Positions 24,266 to 33,912 are shown, counted from the first letter of the stretch. The stretch is 64,000 nucleotides of DNA from Tepidimonas taiwanensis (GCF_020162115.1 NZ_CP083911.1:1240001-1304000), one strand, 5' to 3'. Numbers and translations: made by a program. The notes: generated from the sequence alone by a model not told the origin.

Positions 24266-25329
24266 GTGGTGCGTCGCTCCAAGGCCTTGAGCCGCTCGCG
24301 CAGCGCGTGCAGCTGGCGCAGCGTGGCCGCGTTCTTTTCCCAGGCGCGATTGTCGTCGATCGGGAAGATGCCGCTGTACTGTCCCGGCTGCAGGATCGAG
24401 CGCATCACGACCGAGGCCGCCGAAATGTGCACGTGATCGGCCAGCTCCAGATGCCCGAGCACGATGGCCCCGCCACCGAGCGTGCAGAAAGCCCCGATCC
24501 GGGCGGAGCCGGCGATGCCGACGCAACCGGCCATCGCCGTGTGACGCCCCACGTGGACGTTGTGGCCGATCTGGATCAGGTTGTCGAGCTTGACGCCATC
24601 CTCCAGCACGGTATCGCCCAGCGCCCCGCGGTCGATGCAGCAGTTGGCGCCGATCTCGACGTCGTCGCCGATGCGCACCGCGCCGAGCTGCTCGATCTTG
24701 ATCCATTCCCTGCCCGTGCCATCCGGCAGCGGTGCCGGCGCGAAACCAAAGCCGTCGGCCCCGATGATGGTGCCGCCGTGCACGATGCCGCGCGCACCGA
24801 TCACACAGTCGTAGCCGATCACGACACCGGGCCCGAGGCGCGTCCCCGCGCCGACGCGGGCACGCGCCTCCACCACCGCGTGGGGGCCGATGTCCACCTG
24901 CGCCTCGACGACGGCCTGCGCTTCGATCACCGCGTGCGGACCGATCGACGCGCTGGGATGCACCTGCGCCGACGAATCGACCCACGCGGTCGGGTGCACA
25001 CCCGCGCGGCGCGGGCGCGGCTGCACGTGCTCGCGCCACCATTGCGTCAGGCGCGCAAACGTCAGGTAAGGATCCGGGCATTCCCAGCACGCCCAACCAC
25101 CGGGCGGCGGATCGGCGCGCCCGAGCACGTCGGCCACCAGCGCCGGCGGCGCGATCACGACGCCCGCACGCGAGGCCGCCAGTGCCGTGCGGTAGCGCGG
25201 ATGCGCGACGAACGAGAGCGCATCCTCCCCCGCCGCGGCCAGCGGCGCCAGCCGCGCCACGGCTCGATCCATCGCACCATGCAAAACGCCGCCAAAGGCG
25301 GCGTGGAGTTCGCGCAGCGCGACGCTCAC
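24262..25329 (-). CDS. lpxD: UDP-3-O-(3-hydroxyacyl)glucosamine N-acyltransferase
   Basis: Third acylation step of lipid A synthesis. The 355 residues have the N-terminal uridine-binding domain (about 1-105), a left-handed beta helix of hexapeptide repeats (about 108-310) and a C-terminal helix. The catalytic His256 lies in Q-I-G-H-N-V, with the family segment G-A-D-G-F-G-F-A-P near 190. Translationally coupled to skp upstream (four-base overlap) and to fabZ downstream. Confidence 0.96.
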   Translation of the reverse strand: MSVALRELHAAFGGVLHGAMDRAVARLAPLAAAGEDALSFVAHPRYRTALAASRAGVVIAPPALVADVLGRADPPPGGWACWECPDPYLTFARLTQWWREHVQPRPRRAGVHPTAWVDSSAQVHPSASIGPHAVIEAQAVVEAQVDIGPHAVVEARARVGAGTRLGPGVVIGYDCVIGARGIVHGGTIIGADGFGFAPAPLPDGTGREWIKIEQLGAVRIGDDVEIGANCCIDRGALGDTVLEDGVKLDNLIQIGHNVHVGRHTAMAGCVGIAGSARIGAFCTLGGGAIVLGHLELADHVHISAASVVMRSILQPGQYSGIFPIDDNRAWEKNAATLRQLHALRERLKALERRTT

Positions 25330-25844
25330 TTGGCGTTGTTCAGGCCGCTGATCACCTTGTCGGTGATGTCGTGCTTGGGCGCGATGTAGACCGCCTCCTG
25401 CAGGATCAGGTCGTACTTTTCGGTCTCGGCGATCTGCCGGATCACGCGGTTGGCGCGCTCGATGACCGCCTGCAGCTCCTCATTGCGACGCTGCGCGAGA
25501 TCCTCCTGGAACTCGCGGCGGCGGCGCTGGAAGTCACGGTCGAGCTCCACCACCTGGCGCTGGCGGCTCGCGCGCTGCGACTCCGACAGCGTCGGCAGGT
25601 CCTTTTCGAGCTTTTCGGTGGCTTGGCGCAGCTGCTCGCCGAGCTGGTTGAGCTCGCGCTCGCGGCGGGCAAACTCCTGCTCCAGGCGCGACTGCGCCGC
25701 CTTGGCGGCGTTGGAGTCGCGCAGGATGCGCTCGGTGCTGACGAAGCCGATCTTGAGATCCTGGGCGAACGATGCGACGGCGGTGGATGCAACGACCACG
25801 GCCAGCGCGCAGCGGGTGCCCCAGCGGCGAAGGGAAAGTGCCAT
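25326..25844 (-). CDS. skp: Periplasmic chaperone Skp/OmpH
   Basis: Holds unfolded outer membrane proteins on the way to the BAM complex. The 172 residues start with a signal peptide cleaved near 27 (A-S-F-A), then K-I-G-F-V-S-T-E-R-I-L-R at the head of the body domain and a long charged coiled coil (about 45-140) forming the tentacles. The start codon overlaps the bamA stop codon by one base (TGATG). Confidence 0.93.
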   Translation of the reverse strand: MALSLRRWGTRCALAVVVASTAVASFAQDLKIGFVSTERILRDSNAAKAAQSRLEQEFARRERELNQLGEQLRQATEKLEKDLPTLSESQRASRQRQVVELDRDFQRRRREFQEDLAQRRNEELQAVIERANRVIRQIAETEKYDLILQEAVYIAPKHDITDKVISGLNNAK

Positions 25845-28156
25845 CAGAATGCGGTACCGATTTGGAATTGAATGGTTTGCGTCTTGTCACCGGCTTGCTT
25901 GCGCACCGGCTTGGCAAAGGCGATTCTAAGGGGCCCGACCGGAGAAATCCAACTCACCCCCACACCGGCAGAAGCGCGCAGGTCGCTCAGCCGAAACTTC
26001 TGGTCGGGCGCATAGACGTTGCCGACATCAAAGAACCCGAACAGCCGCAGCGTCCGGTCGTTGCCAGCGCCCGGGAACGGCGCGATCAGCTCGGTATTGA
26101 GCAACACCATTTTCGTGCCGCCCAGGTACGCCACATCGGTGCTGCCGGTCAACGGACTGCGGGCACCGAGGGTTCCCTGCTCGAAGCCGCGCACCGAGCC
26201 CAGACCGCCGCCGTAGAAGTGCTTGAACAGCGGGAACGGCTTGCCGCCAAGCCCCTTGCCCCAGCCCGCCTCGGCGTTGAACGCCACGGTGAACTTCTTG
26301 TTGAGCGGGATGTACTGCTGGTACTGGGCGCTGGCCTTGACGTAGCGCGTGTCGCCGGCGATGCCGAGCTCGCCGTTGACCCGGCGCAGCGTCCCCTGGT
26401 TGGGCACGAGCGCGCTGTCGCGCTCGTCGCGCGCCCAGCCCACCGTCAGCGGCACCGACAGCGGGCTGTCACCGAAGTCCCGGATGAAATCGTTGTACGC
26501 CACCGGCATGCGATTGCCGGGCTCGATCTTCGTCTGCTCGACGCCGATGCCGAAGTAGACCGTGTCGATCTCTGTAAACGGCACACCAAAGCGAATGCTC
26601 GCCCCAGGTGTCACCAGCCGGTAATCGCCGTCCTGCGCATCGTATGGACGGGTCGTGCGATAGTACAGATCGATCGTGCGCGACACCCCATCGTCCGTGA
26701 AATACGGGTTCGTCGTGCTCAACACGAACTGCCGGTTGAACTTGCTGGTGTTGACGTTCAACCCCAGGTAGTTGCCGGTGCCGAAGACGTTTTCCTGCTG
26801 GATGCCGGCGAGCAGCGAGAGCTTTTCCGCCTGCGAGTAGCCGGCACCGATCGTGAGGTTACCGGTGGGCTTCTCGACCACGGTCACGACGAGGTCGACC
26901 TGATCGGGCGCGCCCGGAACCTCTTGCGTGTCGATACGCACCTCGGTGAAGAACCCCAGACGGTCGACCCGGTCACGCGACAGGCGGATCTTGTCGCTGT
27001 CGTACCAAGCCGATTCGAGCTGGCGGAATTCGCGCCGGATGACTTCGTCGCGCGTGCGGTTGTTGCCCTCGACCTGGATGCGACGCACGTAGGCGCGGCG
27101 CGAGGGCTGGCCGCGCAGGACGATCGTGACGCGGTTTTTCTCGCGGTCGATCTCGGGCACCGCCTCCACACGCGCAAACGCGTAGCCAAACGCGCCGTAA
27201 TAGTCGGTGAACGCCTTCACCGTCTCGGCGACGTGCTCGGCGTTGTAGGCCTCGCCGGCGCGGATGCGGATGAGCGACTGAAACTCCGCCTCCTTGCCGA
27301 GGAAGTCACCCTCCAGCCGCACCGCCGACACCGCGTAGCGCGGCCCCTCCGTGATGTTGATGGTCAACGACAGCGCCGACTTGTCCGGCGACAGCGCGAC
27401 CTGCGTGGAGTCAATGTTGAACTCGAGATAGCCGCGCGTCAGGTAGTACGAGCGCAGCGTTTCGAGGTCGGCGTTGAGCTTGGCGCGGGAGTAACGGTCG
27501 CTCTTCGTGTACCAGCTCAGCCACCCACCGGTGTCGAGGTCGAACAGGTCGAGCAGCGTCTTTTCGGAAAACGCCTGGGCGCCGACAATGCGGATCTCGC
27601 GGATCTTGGTCACGTCGCCCTCGACGACGTGGAAATTGAGGTTGACGCGGTTGCGCTCGATCGGCGTGACCGTCGTCGTCACCTGCACCGCATACATGCT
27701 GCGGTTGAGGTACTGGCGCTTGAGCTCCTGCTCGGCGCGGTCGGCCAGCGCCCGGTCGAACGGCCGCCCTTCGGTGAGGCCGATATCGCGCAACGCCTTG
27801 CGCAGCACCTCGTTGTCGAACTCCTTGACGCCGCTGAAACTGACGTCGGCCACCGTCGGGCGCTCTTCGACGATGACGACCAGCACGTCGCCGTCGACCT
27901 GCAGGCGCACGTCCGAAAACAGCCCGAGGCCGAACAGCGCCCGGATCGCCGCCGCGCCCTGCTCGTCCGAGTATGTGTCACCCACACGAAACGGCAGCGA
28001 CGCGAACACCGTGCCAGGCTCGACGCGCTGCAAGCCCTCGATGCGGATGTCGCGGACGGTGAAAGGATCGACGGCCCAGGCGGGCACTGCGGTGGCCAGC
28101 GTCGCGAGCAACAGGCCCGCGCGCGCGCGCCAGGAGCGCTGTAGAGTGGGTTTCAT
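25844..28156 (-). CDS. bamA: Outer membrane protein assembly factor BamA
   Basis: Essential outer membrane insertase. The 770 residues comprise a signal peptide (1-28, ending A-W-A), five POTRA repeats (about 30-430; the first begins F-T-V-R-D-I-R-I-E-G-L) and a 16-strand barrel with the conserved V-R-G-F motif in loop 6 and a C-terminal phenylalanine, as expected for a BAM substrate and catalyst. Between rseP and skp, the usual location. Confidence 0.97.
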   Translation of the reverse strand: MKPTLQRSWRARAGLLLATLATAVPAWAVDPFTVRDIRIEGLQRVEPGTVFASLPFRVGDTYSDEQGAAAIRALFGLGLFSDVRLQVDGDVLVVIVEERPTVADVSFSGVKEFDNEVLRKALRDIGLTEGRPFDRALADRAEQELKRQYLNRSMYAVQVTTTVTPIERNRVNLNFHVVEGDVTKIREIRIVGAQAFSEKTLLDLFDLDTGGWLSWYTKSDRYSRAKLNADLETLRSYYLTRGYLEFNIDSTQVALSPDKSALSLTINITEGPRYAVSAVRLEGDFLGKEAEFQSLIRIRAGEAYNAEHVAETVKAFTDYYGAFGYAFARVEAVPEIDREKNRVTIVLRGQPSRRAYVRRIQVEGNNRTRDEVIRREFRQLESAWYDSDKIRLSRDRVDRLGFFTEVRIDTQEVPGAPDQVDLVVTVVEKPTGNLTIGAGYSQAEKLSLLAGIQQENVFGTGNYLGLNVNTSKFNRQFVLSTTNPYFTDDGVSRTIDLYYRTTRPYDAQDGDYRLVTPGASIRFGVPFTEIDTVYFGIGVEQTKIEPGNRMPVAYNDFIRDFGDSPLSVPLTVGWARDERDSALVPNQGTLRRVNGELGIAGDTRYVKASAQYQQYIPLNKKFTVAFNAEAGWGKGLGGKPFPLFKHFYGGGLGSVRGFEQGTLGARSPLTGSTDVAYLGGTKMVLLNTELIAPFPGAGNDRTLRLFGFFDVGNVYAPDQKFRLSDLRASAGVGVSWISPVGPLRIAFAKPVRKQAGDKTQTIQFQIGTAF

Positions 28157-28177
28157 GCGATACGAGAACGCCCGGGT

Positions 28178-29539
28178 TCAACCGAGCAATCGGGCCAGAT
28201 CGTTGAAGATGGCCAGCGACATCAGCGCCACGAGGATGGCCACCCCTCCTCGCTGCAGCCGCTCCATCCACACCTCCGACAGCGGCCGACCGGCCACCGC
28301 CTCCCACAGATAATACATCAGGTGCCCCCCGTCGAGGACCGGCAACGGCAGCAGGTTGAGCACACCGAGGCTGACGCTGACGAGCGCGAGGAACGTCAGA
28401 AACGGCACCAGCCCGAGGCTCGCGGAGCGCCCGGCATAGTCGGCGATCGTCAGCGGCCCGCTGAGGTTGCGCAGCGACGCCTCGCCGATCAGCATCTTGC
28501 CGAACATCTGCAGCGACAGCGCCGACACCTCCCACGTGCGGCGCACGCCTTCCGCCAGCGCGTCGAGCGGTCCGAGCGAGACGGTTGTCATCGCCGGCGC
28601 GGCACCGATCATCGCGCCGATGCGCCCCACCCAGCCCTCGCCCTGCCGCTCCGCACGCGGGGTGACGACGACCTCCAGCGGCTGCCCGTCGCGCTCGATG
28701 CGCCAGCGCTGCGCGCGCGCGCGCCCCGCGTCATCGACCGCCACGCGGATGCGGGCGCGCAGCTGCTGCGCATCCGTCATCGGCTCGCCATCGACGGCCA
28801 GCACGCGATCGCCCGGCTGCAAGCCGGCCAGCGCGGCCGGGCTGTCCGGCAACACCTCGCCGACCTGCGGCGCGGACCACGGCGCGACGATGCCGATGCG
28901 CTCGAACAGCCGCGCATCGACGTCCCGCGCCTCCAGCGCCGACAGCGGCAGCGCCACTTCACGCCCTGGCGCCTGGGGCGCGTCGGCCAGCCACAGCCGC
29001 ACGTCCTGCCCGTCGAGCGCCGCACGCGTCAGGTGCCAGCGCAGCTCATCAAAGGAGCGCAGCATCCGCGGCTCATCCTGCGCGGGCGCCACCGCCGTCA
29101 CCCACTCCCCGCTGCGGATGCCGGCCCGCTCAGCCAGCGAGTCCGGCGTCGGACTCGCGAGCACCGGCAAGGCCTGCGGCACGCCCCACCACGCCACGAG
29201 CGCGTACAGCAAGACGGCCAACAACAGGTTGGCCGCGGGCCCGGCCGCGACGATCGCCGCGCGCCGCCGCAGTGGCTGGGCGTCGAAGGCCAAGTGCCGC
29301 TGGCCATCCGGCACCGGCCCTTCACGCCCATCGAGCATGCGCACGTACCCGCCCAACGGCAGGGCAGCGACGACGAACTCCGTGCCCCGCCGGTTGCGCC
29401 AGGTCCACAGCGGCCGGCCAAAGCCGATCGAAAACCGCAACACCGGCACCCCACAGGCCACCGCCATGCGGTAGTGGCCCCATTCGTGGACGGCAATCAG
29501 GATGGCGATCGCCACCAGAAACGACAAAACGGTCACCAT
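28178..29539 (-). CDS. rseP: Regulator of sigma-E protease RseP (site-2 metalloprotease)
   Basis: Inner-membrane zinc protease that cleaves anti-sigma factors and signal peptide remnants. The 453 residues show the zinc motif H-E-W-G-H at 18-22 in the first membrane helix, a central periplasmic PDZ region (about 100-330, with P-A-A-L-A-G-L-Q-P-G-D as the ligand-binding start), and the third ligand in V-L-D-G-G-H (Asp403) near the C-terminal helices. Located 51 bases after dxr. Confidence 0.95.
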   Translation of the reverse strand: MVTVLSFLVAIAILIAVHEWGHYRMAVACGVPVLRFSIGFGRPLWTWRNRRGTEFVVAALPLGGYVRMLDGREGPVPDGQRHLAFDAQPLRRRAAIVAAGPAANLLLAVLLYALVAWWGVPQALPVLASPTPDSLAERAGIRSGEWVTAVAPAQDEPRMLRSFDELRWHLTRAALDGQDVRLWLADAPQAPGREVALPLSALEARDVDARLFERIGIVAPWSAPQVGEVLPDSPAALAGLQPGDRVLAVDGEPMTDAQQLRARIRVAVDDAGRARAQRWRIERDGQPLEVVVTPRAERQGEGWVGRIGAMIGAAPAMTTVSLGPLDALAEGVRRTWEVSALSLQMFGKMLIGEASLRNLSGPLTIADYAGRSASLGLVPFLTFLALVSVSLGVLNLLPLPVLDGGHLMYYLWEAVAGRPLSEVWMERLQRGGVAILVALMSLAIFNDLARLLG

Positions 29540-29590
29540 GGATGCATCATCCCTCGTGCGGGGTTGGCGTGCCGGATCGGCGCGGGCGCA

Positions 29591-30802
29591 TCACGCCCCG
29601 GCGTAGGCGCGCACCCGCTGCTCGGCGTGCACGCGCGCCTCGCGATCCAGCGCGAGCAAATCGTCGAGCGACTGCGGCTTGGAGGGGGCAAAACTCGCCA
29701 GCGTTCCCTCGTTGACCGCGTGGATGCGGTCGAAGCGCAGGCGCCCGTCCAGAAACGCCTGCACCGCGACCTCGTTGGCGGCGTTGAGCACCGCCGTGGT
29801 GCCCGCGGGCGCACACAGCGCCTCCCACGCCAGAAAAAGCCCCGGAAAACGCCGCCGGTCCGGCGCCTCGAAGGTCAGCGCGCCCAGCGTCGCGAAATCG
29901 AGCGCCTCGGCGCCGGAGACGATGCGCTCGGGCCAGCTCAGGCCATACGCGATCGGCACCCGCATGTCCGGCGTGCCGAGCTGCGCAACGATGGAGCGGT
30001 CGCGGTACTGCACCATCGAGTGCACGACGCTTTGCGGGTGAATGACGACGTCGATCTGCTCCGGCGCAAAACCGAACAGGTAGCGCGCCTCGATCACCTC
30101 CAACGCCTTGTTCATCATCGTCGCCGAATCGACCGAAATCTTGCGCCCCATCACCCAGTTCGGATGGGCACAGGCCTCCTCGGGCGTGACGGCCGCCAGC
30201 GTCGCCGGGTCGCGCTGCCGAAACGGACCGCCGGAGGCGGTCAGCACGATCTTGTCCACGCGCTGCGGCCACGTCTGCGGATCCTCCGGCAGCGCCTGAA
30301 AGATCGCGGAGTGCTCGCTGTCGATCGGCAGCACGTGCGCGCCCCCGGACCGCACGGCGTCGACGAACAGCTCCGCCCCGACGACGAGCGCCTCTTTGTT
30401 CGCGAGCAGCAGGCGCTTGCCCGCGCGCGCGGCGGCCAGGCACGGTGCCAGGCCGGCGGCCCCGACGATGGCCGCCATCACGGTGTCCACCGCGGGGTGC
30501 GCCGCAATCTCCGCCAAGGCCTGCGGCCCCGCCAGCGGCTCCGTGGCCAACCCTCGCTCGCGCAGACCCACCGCCAACGCATCGAGGTGCGCCGCCCCGA
30601 TCACCGCCCAGCGCGGGCGGAAACGCTCGCACAGCGCGAGCAGGGCCTCGACCTGGCGCTCGGCACTGAGCGCGACGACTTCGAAGCGGTCGGGGTGCCG
30701 GGCGACGACATCGAGCGTGTTGCCGCCGATGGAACCGGTGGCCCCCAGCACGGCCACGCGCTGCCGGTGGGCGACGGAAAAACGGTGCGGATGCGGGGTC
30801 AT
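29591..30802 (-). CDS. dxr: 1-deoxy-D-xylulose 5-phosphate reductoisomerase
   Basis: Second enzyme of the MEP isoprenoid pathway, converting DXP to MEP with NADPH and a divalent metal. It has 403 residues with the NADPH motif G-A-T-G-S-I-G at 20-26, A-N-K-E-A-L-V, the metal and substrate region P-I-D-S-E-H-S-A-I-F-Q, and N-W-x-M-G-R-K-I-S-V-D-S-A-T-M-M-N-K. Supplies isopentenyl units for UppS, encoded two genes upstream. Confidence 0.97.
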   Translation of the reverse strand: MTPHPHRFSVAHRQRVAVLGATGSIGGNTLDVVARHPDRFEVVALSAERQVEALLALCERFRPRWAVIGAAHLDALAVGLRERGLATEPLAGPQALAEIAAHPAVDTVMAAIVGAAGLAPCLAAARAGKRLLLANKEALVVGAELFVDAVRSGGAHVLPIDSEHSAIFQALPEDPQTWPQRVDKIVLTASGGPFRQRDPATLAAVTPEEACAHPNWVMGRKISVDSATMMNKALEVIEARYLFGFAPEQIDVVIHPQSVVHSMVQYRDRSIVAQLGTPDMRVPIAYGLSWPERIVSGAEALDFATLGALTFEAPDRRRFPGLFLAWEALCAPAGTTAVLNAANEVAVQAFLDGRLRFDRIHAVNEGTLASFAPSKPQSLDDLLALDREARVHAEQRVRAYAGA

Positions 30803-30853
30803 GGGGTCGGATGGGACGATCTCAGGGGCCAGCGTCGGGGGGCAATGGGCGGG

Positions 30854-31693
30854 TCAGATCGCCCCGCTCAGCAGCGCCATCGCCGCGGGCAACACGGGCA
30901 GCAGGGCGTCGACCCGGTCGAGCACCCCCCCGTGCCCCGGCAGCAACGCGCTGGAATCCTTCACACCGGCGCTGCGCTTGACGAGCGACTCGAAGAGATC
31001 CCCCGCGACGCTCGCCGCCGTCAACACGCACAGGGCCGGCAGCGCGACCGGCAGCCCGTGGGCCAGCAGGCGCGGATAGAGCGCATCGCCCGCCGGCGGC
31101 CAAAGGCCCGCGATCGCCGTCCACGCCAGCGCCAGCGCCAACACGGCAAGCAAGCCCCCAACGGCCCCCTCCCACGTCTTGCCGGGGCTGATGCGCGGCG
31201 CCAGCTTGCGCCGCCCGAAAGCGCGGCCCGCGAAGTACGCCGCCACGTCCGCCACCCACACCAGCGCCAGCGCGCTCAGCAGCACACCAAACCCTTGGGC
31301 GTGCAGACCGACGAGCGCCCACCACGCCGCCGCCAGGGCCACCCAGCCGAACACCAGCCGCAACGCCGCGGGCCAACGCGGCCAGCCCTCGACACCGCCG
31401 CGCAACGCCGCCACCAGCACCACGGCCCAGCCCGTCGTCACGCCCCACCAGACGGCCGCCGGGACGGGCACCTCGCCGACCCGCGCCCACGCCACCACCA
31501 ACACGAGCGCGAGCGCACCACCGACGGCCACTGCCACCGCATGGCGCAGGCCGTTGAGGCGCCCCCACTCCCAGGCGGCGGCGCCCATCAGCGCCGCGGT
31601 GACGAGGGCGAACGGCCAGGTGCCGCGCCACACCATCGCCGGCACCAGCACCAGCAACAGCGCCACCGCCGTGATCACGCGCTGCAGCAGCAT
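30854..31693 (-). CDS. cdsA: Phosphatidate cytidylyltransferase
   Basis: Inner-membrane enzyme making CDP-diacylglycerol from phosphatidate and CTP for all phospholipids. The 279 residues contain about eight hydrophobic segments and the C-terminal signature K-R-S-A-G-V-K-D-S-S, L-P-G-H-G-G-V-L-D-R-V-D with metal-binding aspartates. I-S-P-G-K-T-W-E-G precedes it. Starts 26 bases after uppS. Confidence 0.95.
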   Translation of the reverse strand: MLLQRVITAVALLLVLVPAMVWRGTWPFALVTAALMGAAAWEWGRLNGLRHAVAVAVGGALALVLVVAWARVGEVPVPAAVWWGVTTGWAVVLVAALRGGVEGWPRWPAALRLVFGWVALAAAWWALVGLHAQGFGVLLSALALVWVADVAAYFAGRAFGRRKLAPRISPGKTWEGAVGGLLAVLALALAWTAIAGLWPPAGDALYPRLLAHGLPVALPALCVLTAASVAGDLFESLVKRSAGVKDSSALLPGHGGVLDRVDALLPVLPAAMALLSGAI

Positions 31694-31719
31694 ACCGTCC
31701 GTCGTGCCCCGGGGCCGCC

Positions 31720-32481
31720 CTAGGCCGCGCGCGCCGCGGCCGCCTGCACCTGTTCCGGCGTACGGCCAAAGCGCCGCTGCCGCTGCGCGTACGCGGCCAG
31801 CGCGCGATCGAATTCCGCCGCGTCGAACGCCGGCCAGAGCCGGTCGGAAAAGTACAGCTCGCTGTACGCGATTTGCCACAGCAGGAAGTTGCTGATGCGC
31901 TGCTCGCCACCGGTGCGGATGACCAGGTCCGGGTCCGGCACGTGCGCGAGCGCCAGCGCCCCGGCGAGCGACGCCTCGGTGATCGGCTCGCCGCGCGCCG
32001 CCAGCGCCTGCGCGGCCTGCACGATGTCCCAACGGCCACCGTAGTTGAAGCAGACGTTGAGCACGAGCCTGTCGTTGCCGGCCGTGCGGGCCTCGGCCTG
32101 CGCGATGCCATCTACCAACGACGCGGGCAGCCCATCGCGCGACCCGGGGACGTGCAGCCGCACACCCGCTTCATCCAGCCGCGGCACCTCGTCCATCAGC
32201 GCCTGCACCATCAGGCGCAGGATGGCGCTGACTTCATCGGCGGGCCGGCTCCAGTTCTCCGACGAAAACGCGAATACCGTCAGCACCCGCACGCCGCGCT
32301 CGATGCTCCAGCCCACGACGCGGCGCAATGTCTCCATCCCGGCGCGGTGACCGGCGACGCGCGGCAGCAACCGCTGGCGCGCCCAGCGGCCGTTGCCGTC
32401 CATCACGATCGCCACGTGCGCGGGCACCCCGCCGGGCGGGAGCGGTGCCGCGGCAGCGCTGGGGGGAGTCGGATCCGCCAC
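31720..32481 (-). CDS. uppS: Undecaprenyl diphosphate synthase (cis-prenyltransferase)
   Basis: Builds C55 undecaprenyl diphosphate, the lipid carrier for peptidoglycan and O-antigen. The 253 residues have an extended Ala/Pro-rich N-terminus (1-20), then V-M-D-G-N-G-R-W-A with catalytic Asp28, H-R-A-G, F-A-F-S-S-E-N-W-x-R-P and the C-terminal L-V-I-R-T-G-G-E-Q-R-I-S-N. Seven bases separate it from frr. Confidence 0.96.
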   Translation of the reverse strand: MADPTPPSAAAAPLPPGGVPAHVAIVMDGNGRWARQRLLPRVAGHRAGMETLRRVVGWSIERGVRVLTVFAFSSENWSRPADEVSAILRLMVQALMDEVPRLDEAGVRLHVPGSRDGLPASLVDGIAQAEARTAGNDRLVLNVCFNYGGRWDIVQAAQALAARGEPITEASLAGALALAHVPDPDLVIRTGGEQRISNFLLWQIAYSELYFSDRLWPAFDAAEFDRALAAYAQRQRRFGRTPEQVQAAAARAA

Positions 32482-32488
32482 GGTGCGC

Positions 32489-33052
32489 TCAAATCGCCAT
32501 GATGTCCGCTTCCTTGGAAGCGACGAGCTTGTCCACCTCCGCGATCATGCGGTCGGTGAGCTTCTGGATGTCTTCCTGCGCGCGGCGCTCGTCGTCCTCG
32601 GAGGCGAGCTTGTCCTTCACCAGGCGCTTGACGTGTTCGTTGGCGTCGCGCCGCACGTTGCGGATCGCCACCTTGGCGTGTTCGCCCTCGGCCTTGACGA
32701 CCTTGGTCAGCTCACGGCGGCGCTCCTCCGTCATTGGCGGGATCGGCACGCGGATCAGGTCGCCGTGCGAGGCCGGGTTGACGCCCAGATCCGACTCGCG
32801 GATCGCCTTTTCGATCTTGGCGCCCATGCCCTTTTCCCACGGCGCCACGCCGATCGTGCGCGCGTCCAGCAGCGACAGGTTGGCGACCTGGCTGATCGGC
32901 ACCATCGTGCCGTAGTACTCCACCTGCACGGTATCGAGCAGCGCCGGGTTGGCGCGCCCGGTGCGCACCTTGGCCAGGTTGGCCCGCAGCGCCTCCAGCG
33001 ACTGCTGCATCTTCTGTTCGGCGGTCTTTTTGATCTCGGGGATGCTGCTCAT
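32489..33052 (-). CDS. frr: Ribosome recycling factor
   Basis: Splits post-termination ribosomes together with EF-G. The 187 residues (E. coli 185) show the typical long-helix protein with V-R-T-G-R-A-N-P-A-L-L near residue 30, Y-Y-G-T-M-V-P-I-S-Q-V, and R-R-x-L-x-K-V-V-K-A-E-x-E in the third helix. The start at 33052 is chosen from homology; the frame is open upstream into pyrH. It follows pyrH after 23 bases. Confidence 0.96.
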   Translation of the reverse strand: MSSIPEIKKTAEQKMQQSLEALRANLAKVRTGRANPALLDTVQVEYYGTMVPISQVANLSLLDARTIGVAPWEKGMGAKIEKAIRESDLGVNPASHGDLIRVPIPPMTEERRRELTKVVKAEGEHAKVAIRNVRRDANEHVKRLVKDKLASEDDERRAQEDIQKLTDRMIAEVDKLVASKEADIMAI

Positions 33053-33075
33053 CGATAGGCCTTTCGTCAACGGTC

Positions 33076-33786
33076 TCAGACGTGCACCAGCGTGCCTTCG
33101 TCCTCGCCCAGCACGACGCGCTTGAGCGCGCCGGGCTTGAAGATGGAAAACACCCGCACCGGCAGGTTCTGGTCGCGGCACAGCGCGAAGGCGGTCGCGT
33201 CCATCACCTGCAGCTGGCGCACCATCGCTTCGTCGAAGCTGATGCGCTGGTAGCGCGTGGCGCTCGGGTCTTTCTTGGGGTCGGCGGTGTAGACGCCGTC
33301 CACCTTGGTCGCCTTCAGCACGATCTCGGCGCCGATTTCGGCGCCGCGCAGCGCCGCCGCGGTGTCCGTGGTGAAAAACGGGTTGCCGGTGCCGGCGGCA
33401 AACACCACGACCTTGCCTTCTTCCAGGTACTGCAGCGCCTTGGGCCGCACGTACGGCTCGACCACCTGGTCGATCGCGATCGCGGACATCACGCGCGCCT
33501 TGGTGCCGCCGCGCTCCAGCGCGTCGCCCAGCGCCAGCGCGTTCATCACGGTCGCGAGCATCCCCATGTAGTCGGCCGTGGCGCGGTCCATGCCGACCGC
33601 ACCGCCCGCAACACCGCGGAAGAGATTGCCGCCGCCGATGACGATGGCGACCTGCACCCCGAGGCGCGACACCTCGGCGACCTCGGCGACGATGCGCTCG
33701 ATCGTGCCGCGGTGGATGCCAAAGGCTTCGTCGCCCATCAGGGCTTCACCGGAGAGCTTCAGAAGAATGCGCTGCAGAGCGGGCAT
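33076..33786 (-). CDS. pyrH: Uridylate kinase
   Basis: Hexameric bacterial UMP kinase of the amino acid kinase fold, phosphorylating UMP to UDP. The 236 residues include L-K-L-S-G-E-A-L near the start, I-G-G-G-N-L-F-R-G (phosphate binding), D-x-M-G-M-L-A-T-V-M-N, and T-G-N-P-F-F-T-T-D-T-A-A. First gene of the cluster that runs to the methyltransferase; a TACAAT at 33818-33813 is its likely promoter, 20 or so bases of leader before the ATG. Confidence 0.96.
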   Translation of the reverse strand: MPALQRILLKLSGEALMGDEAFGIHRGTIERIVAEVAEVSRLGVQVAIVIGGGNLFRGVAGGAVGMDRATADYMGMLATVMNALALGDALERGGTKARVMSAIAIDQVVEPYVRPKALQYLEEGKVVVFAAGTGNPFFTTDTAAALRGAEIGAEIVLKATKVDGVYTADPKKDPSATRYQRISFDEAMVRQLQVMDATAFALCRDQNLPVRVFSIFKPGALKRVVLGEDEGTLVHV

Positions 33787-33812
33787 GGTGGGGTCTCGCT
33801 GCCTGGTCGGGG

Positions 33813-33827
33813 ATTGTACGGGGTACA
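33813..33827 (-). promoter_or_regulatory. Putative pyrH promoter -10 within a TGTAC palindrome
   Basis: TACAAT on the minus strand (33818-33813) lies between the tsf terminator and pyrH. The overlapping sequence TGTAC-GGG-GTACA (33815-33827) is a perfect palindrome with 5-base arms, which could be a small operator or chance. No clear -35 hexamer is seen. Confidence 0.4.
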
Positions 33828-33858
33828 GGGGGGACGGACGGGCCACGGATCGGGCTGC

Positions 33859-33892
33859 AAAAACGGCCGACCCCTGGGCGGGGGCCGGCCGT
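33859..33892 (-). terminator. Intrinsic terminator after tsf
   Basis: On the minus strand ACGGCCGGCCCC, loop CGCCCA, GGGGTCGGCCGT gives a 12-bp stem with one G-T pair, followed by TTTT. It starts 20 bases after the tsf stop codon and separates the rpsB-tsf unit from pyrH. Confidence 0.85.
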
Positions 33893-33912
33893 CCGGATGG
33901 GGATGCGGGCGA

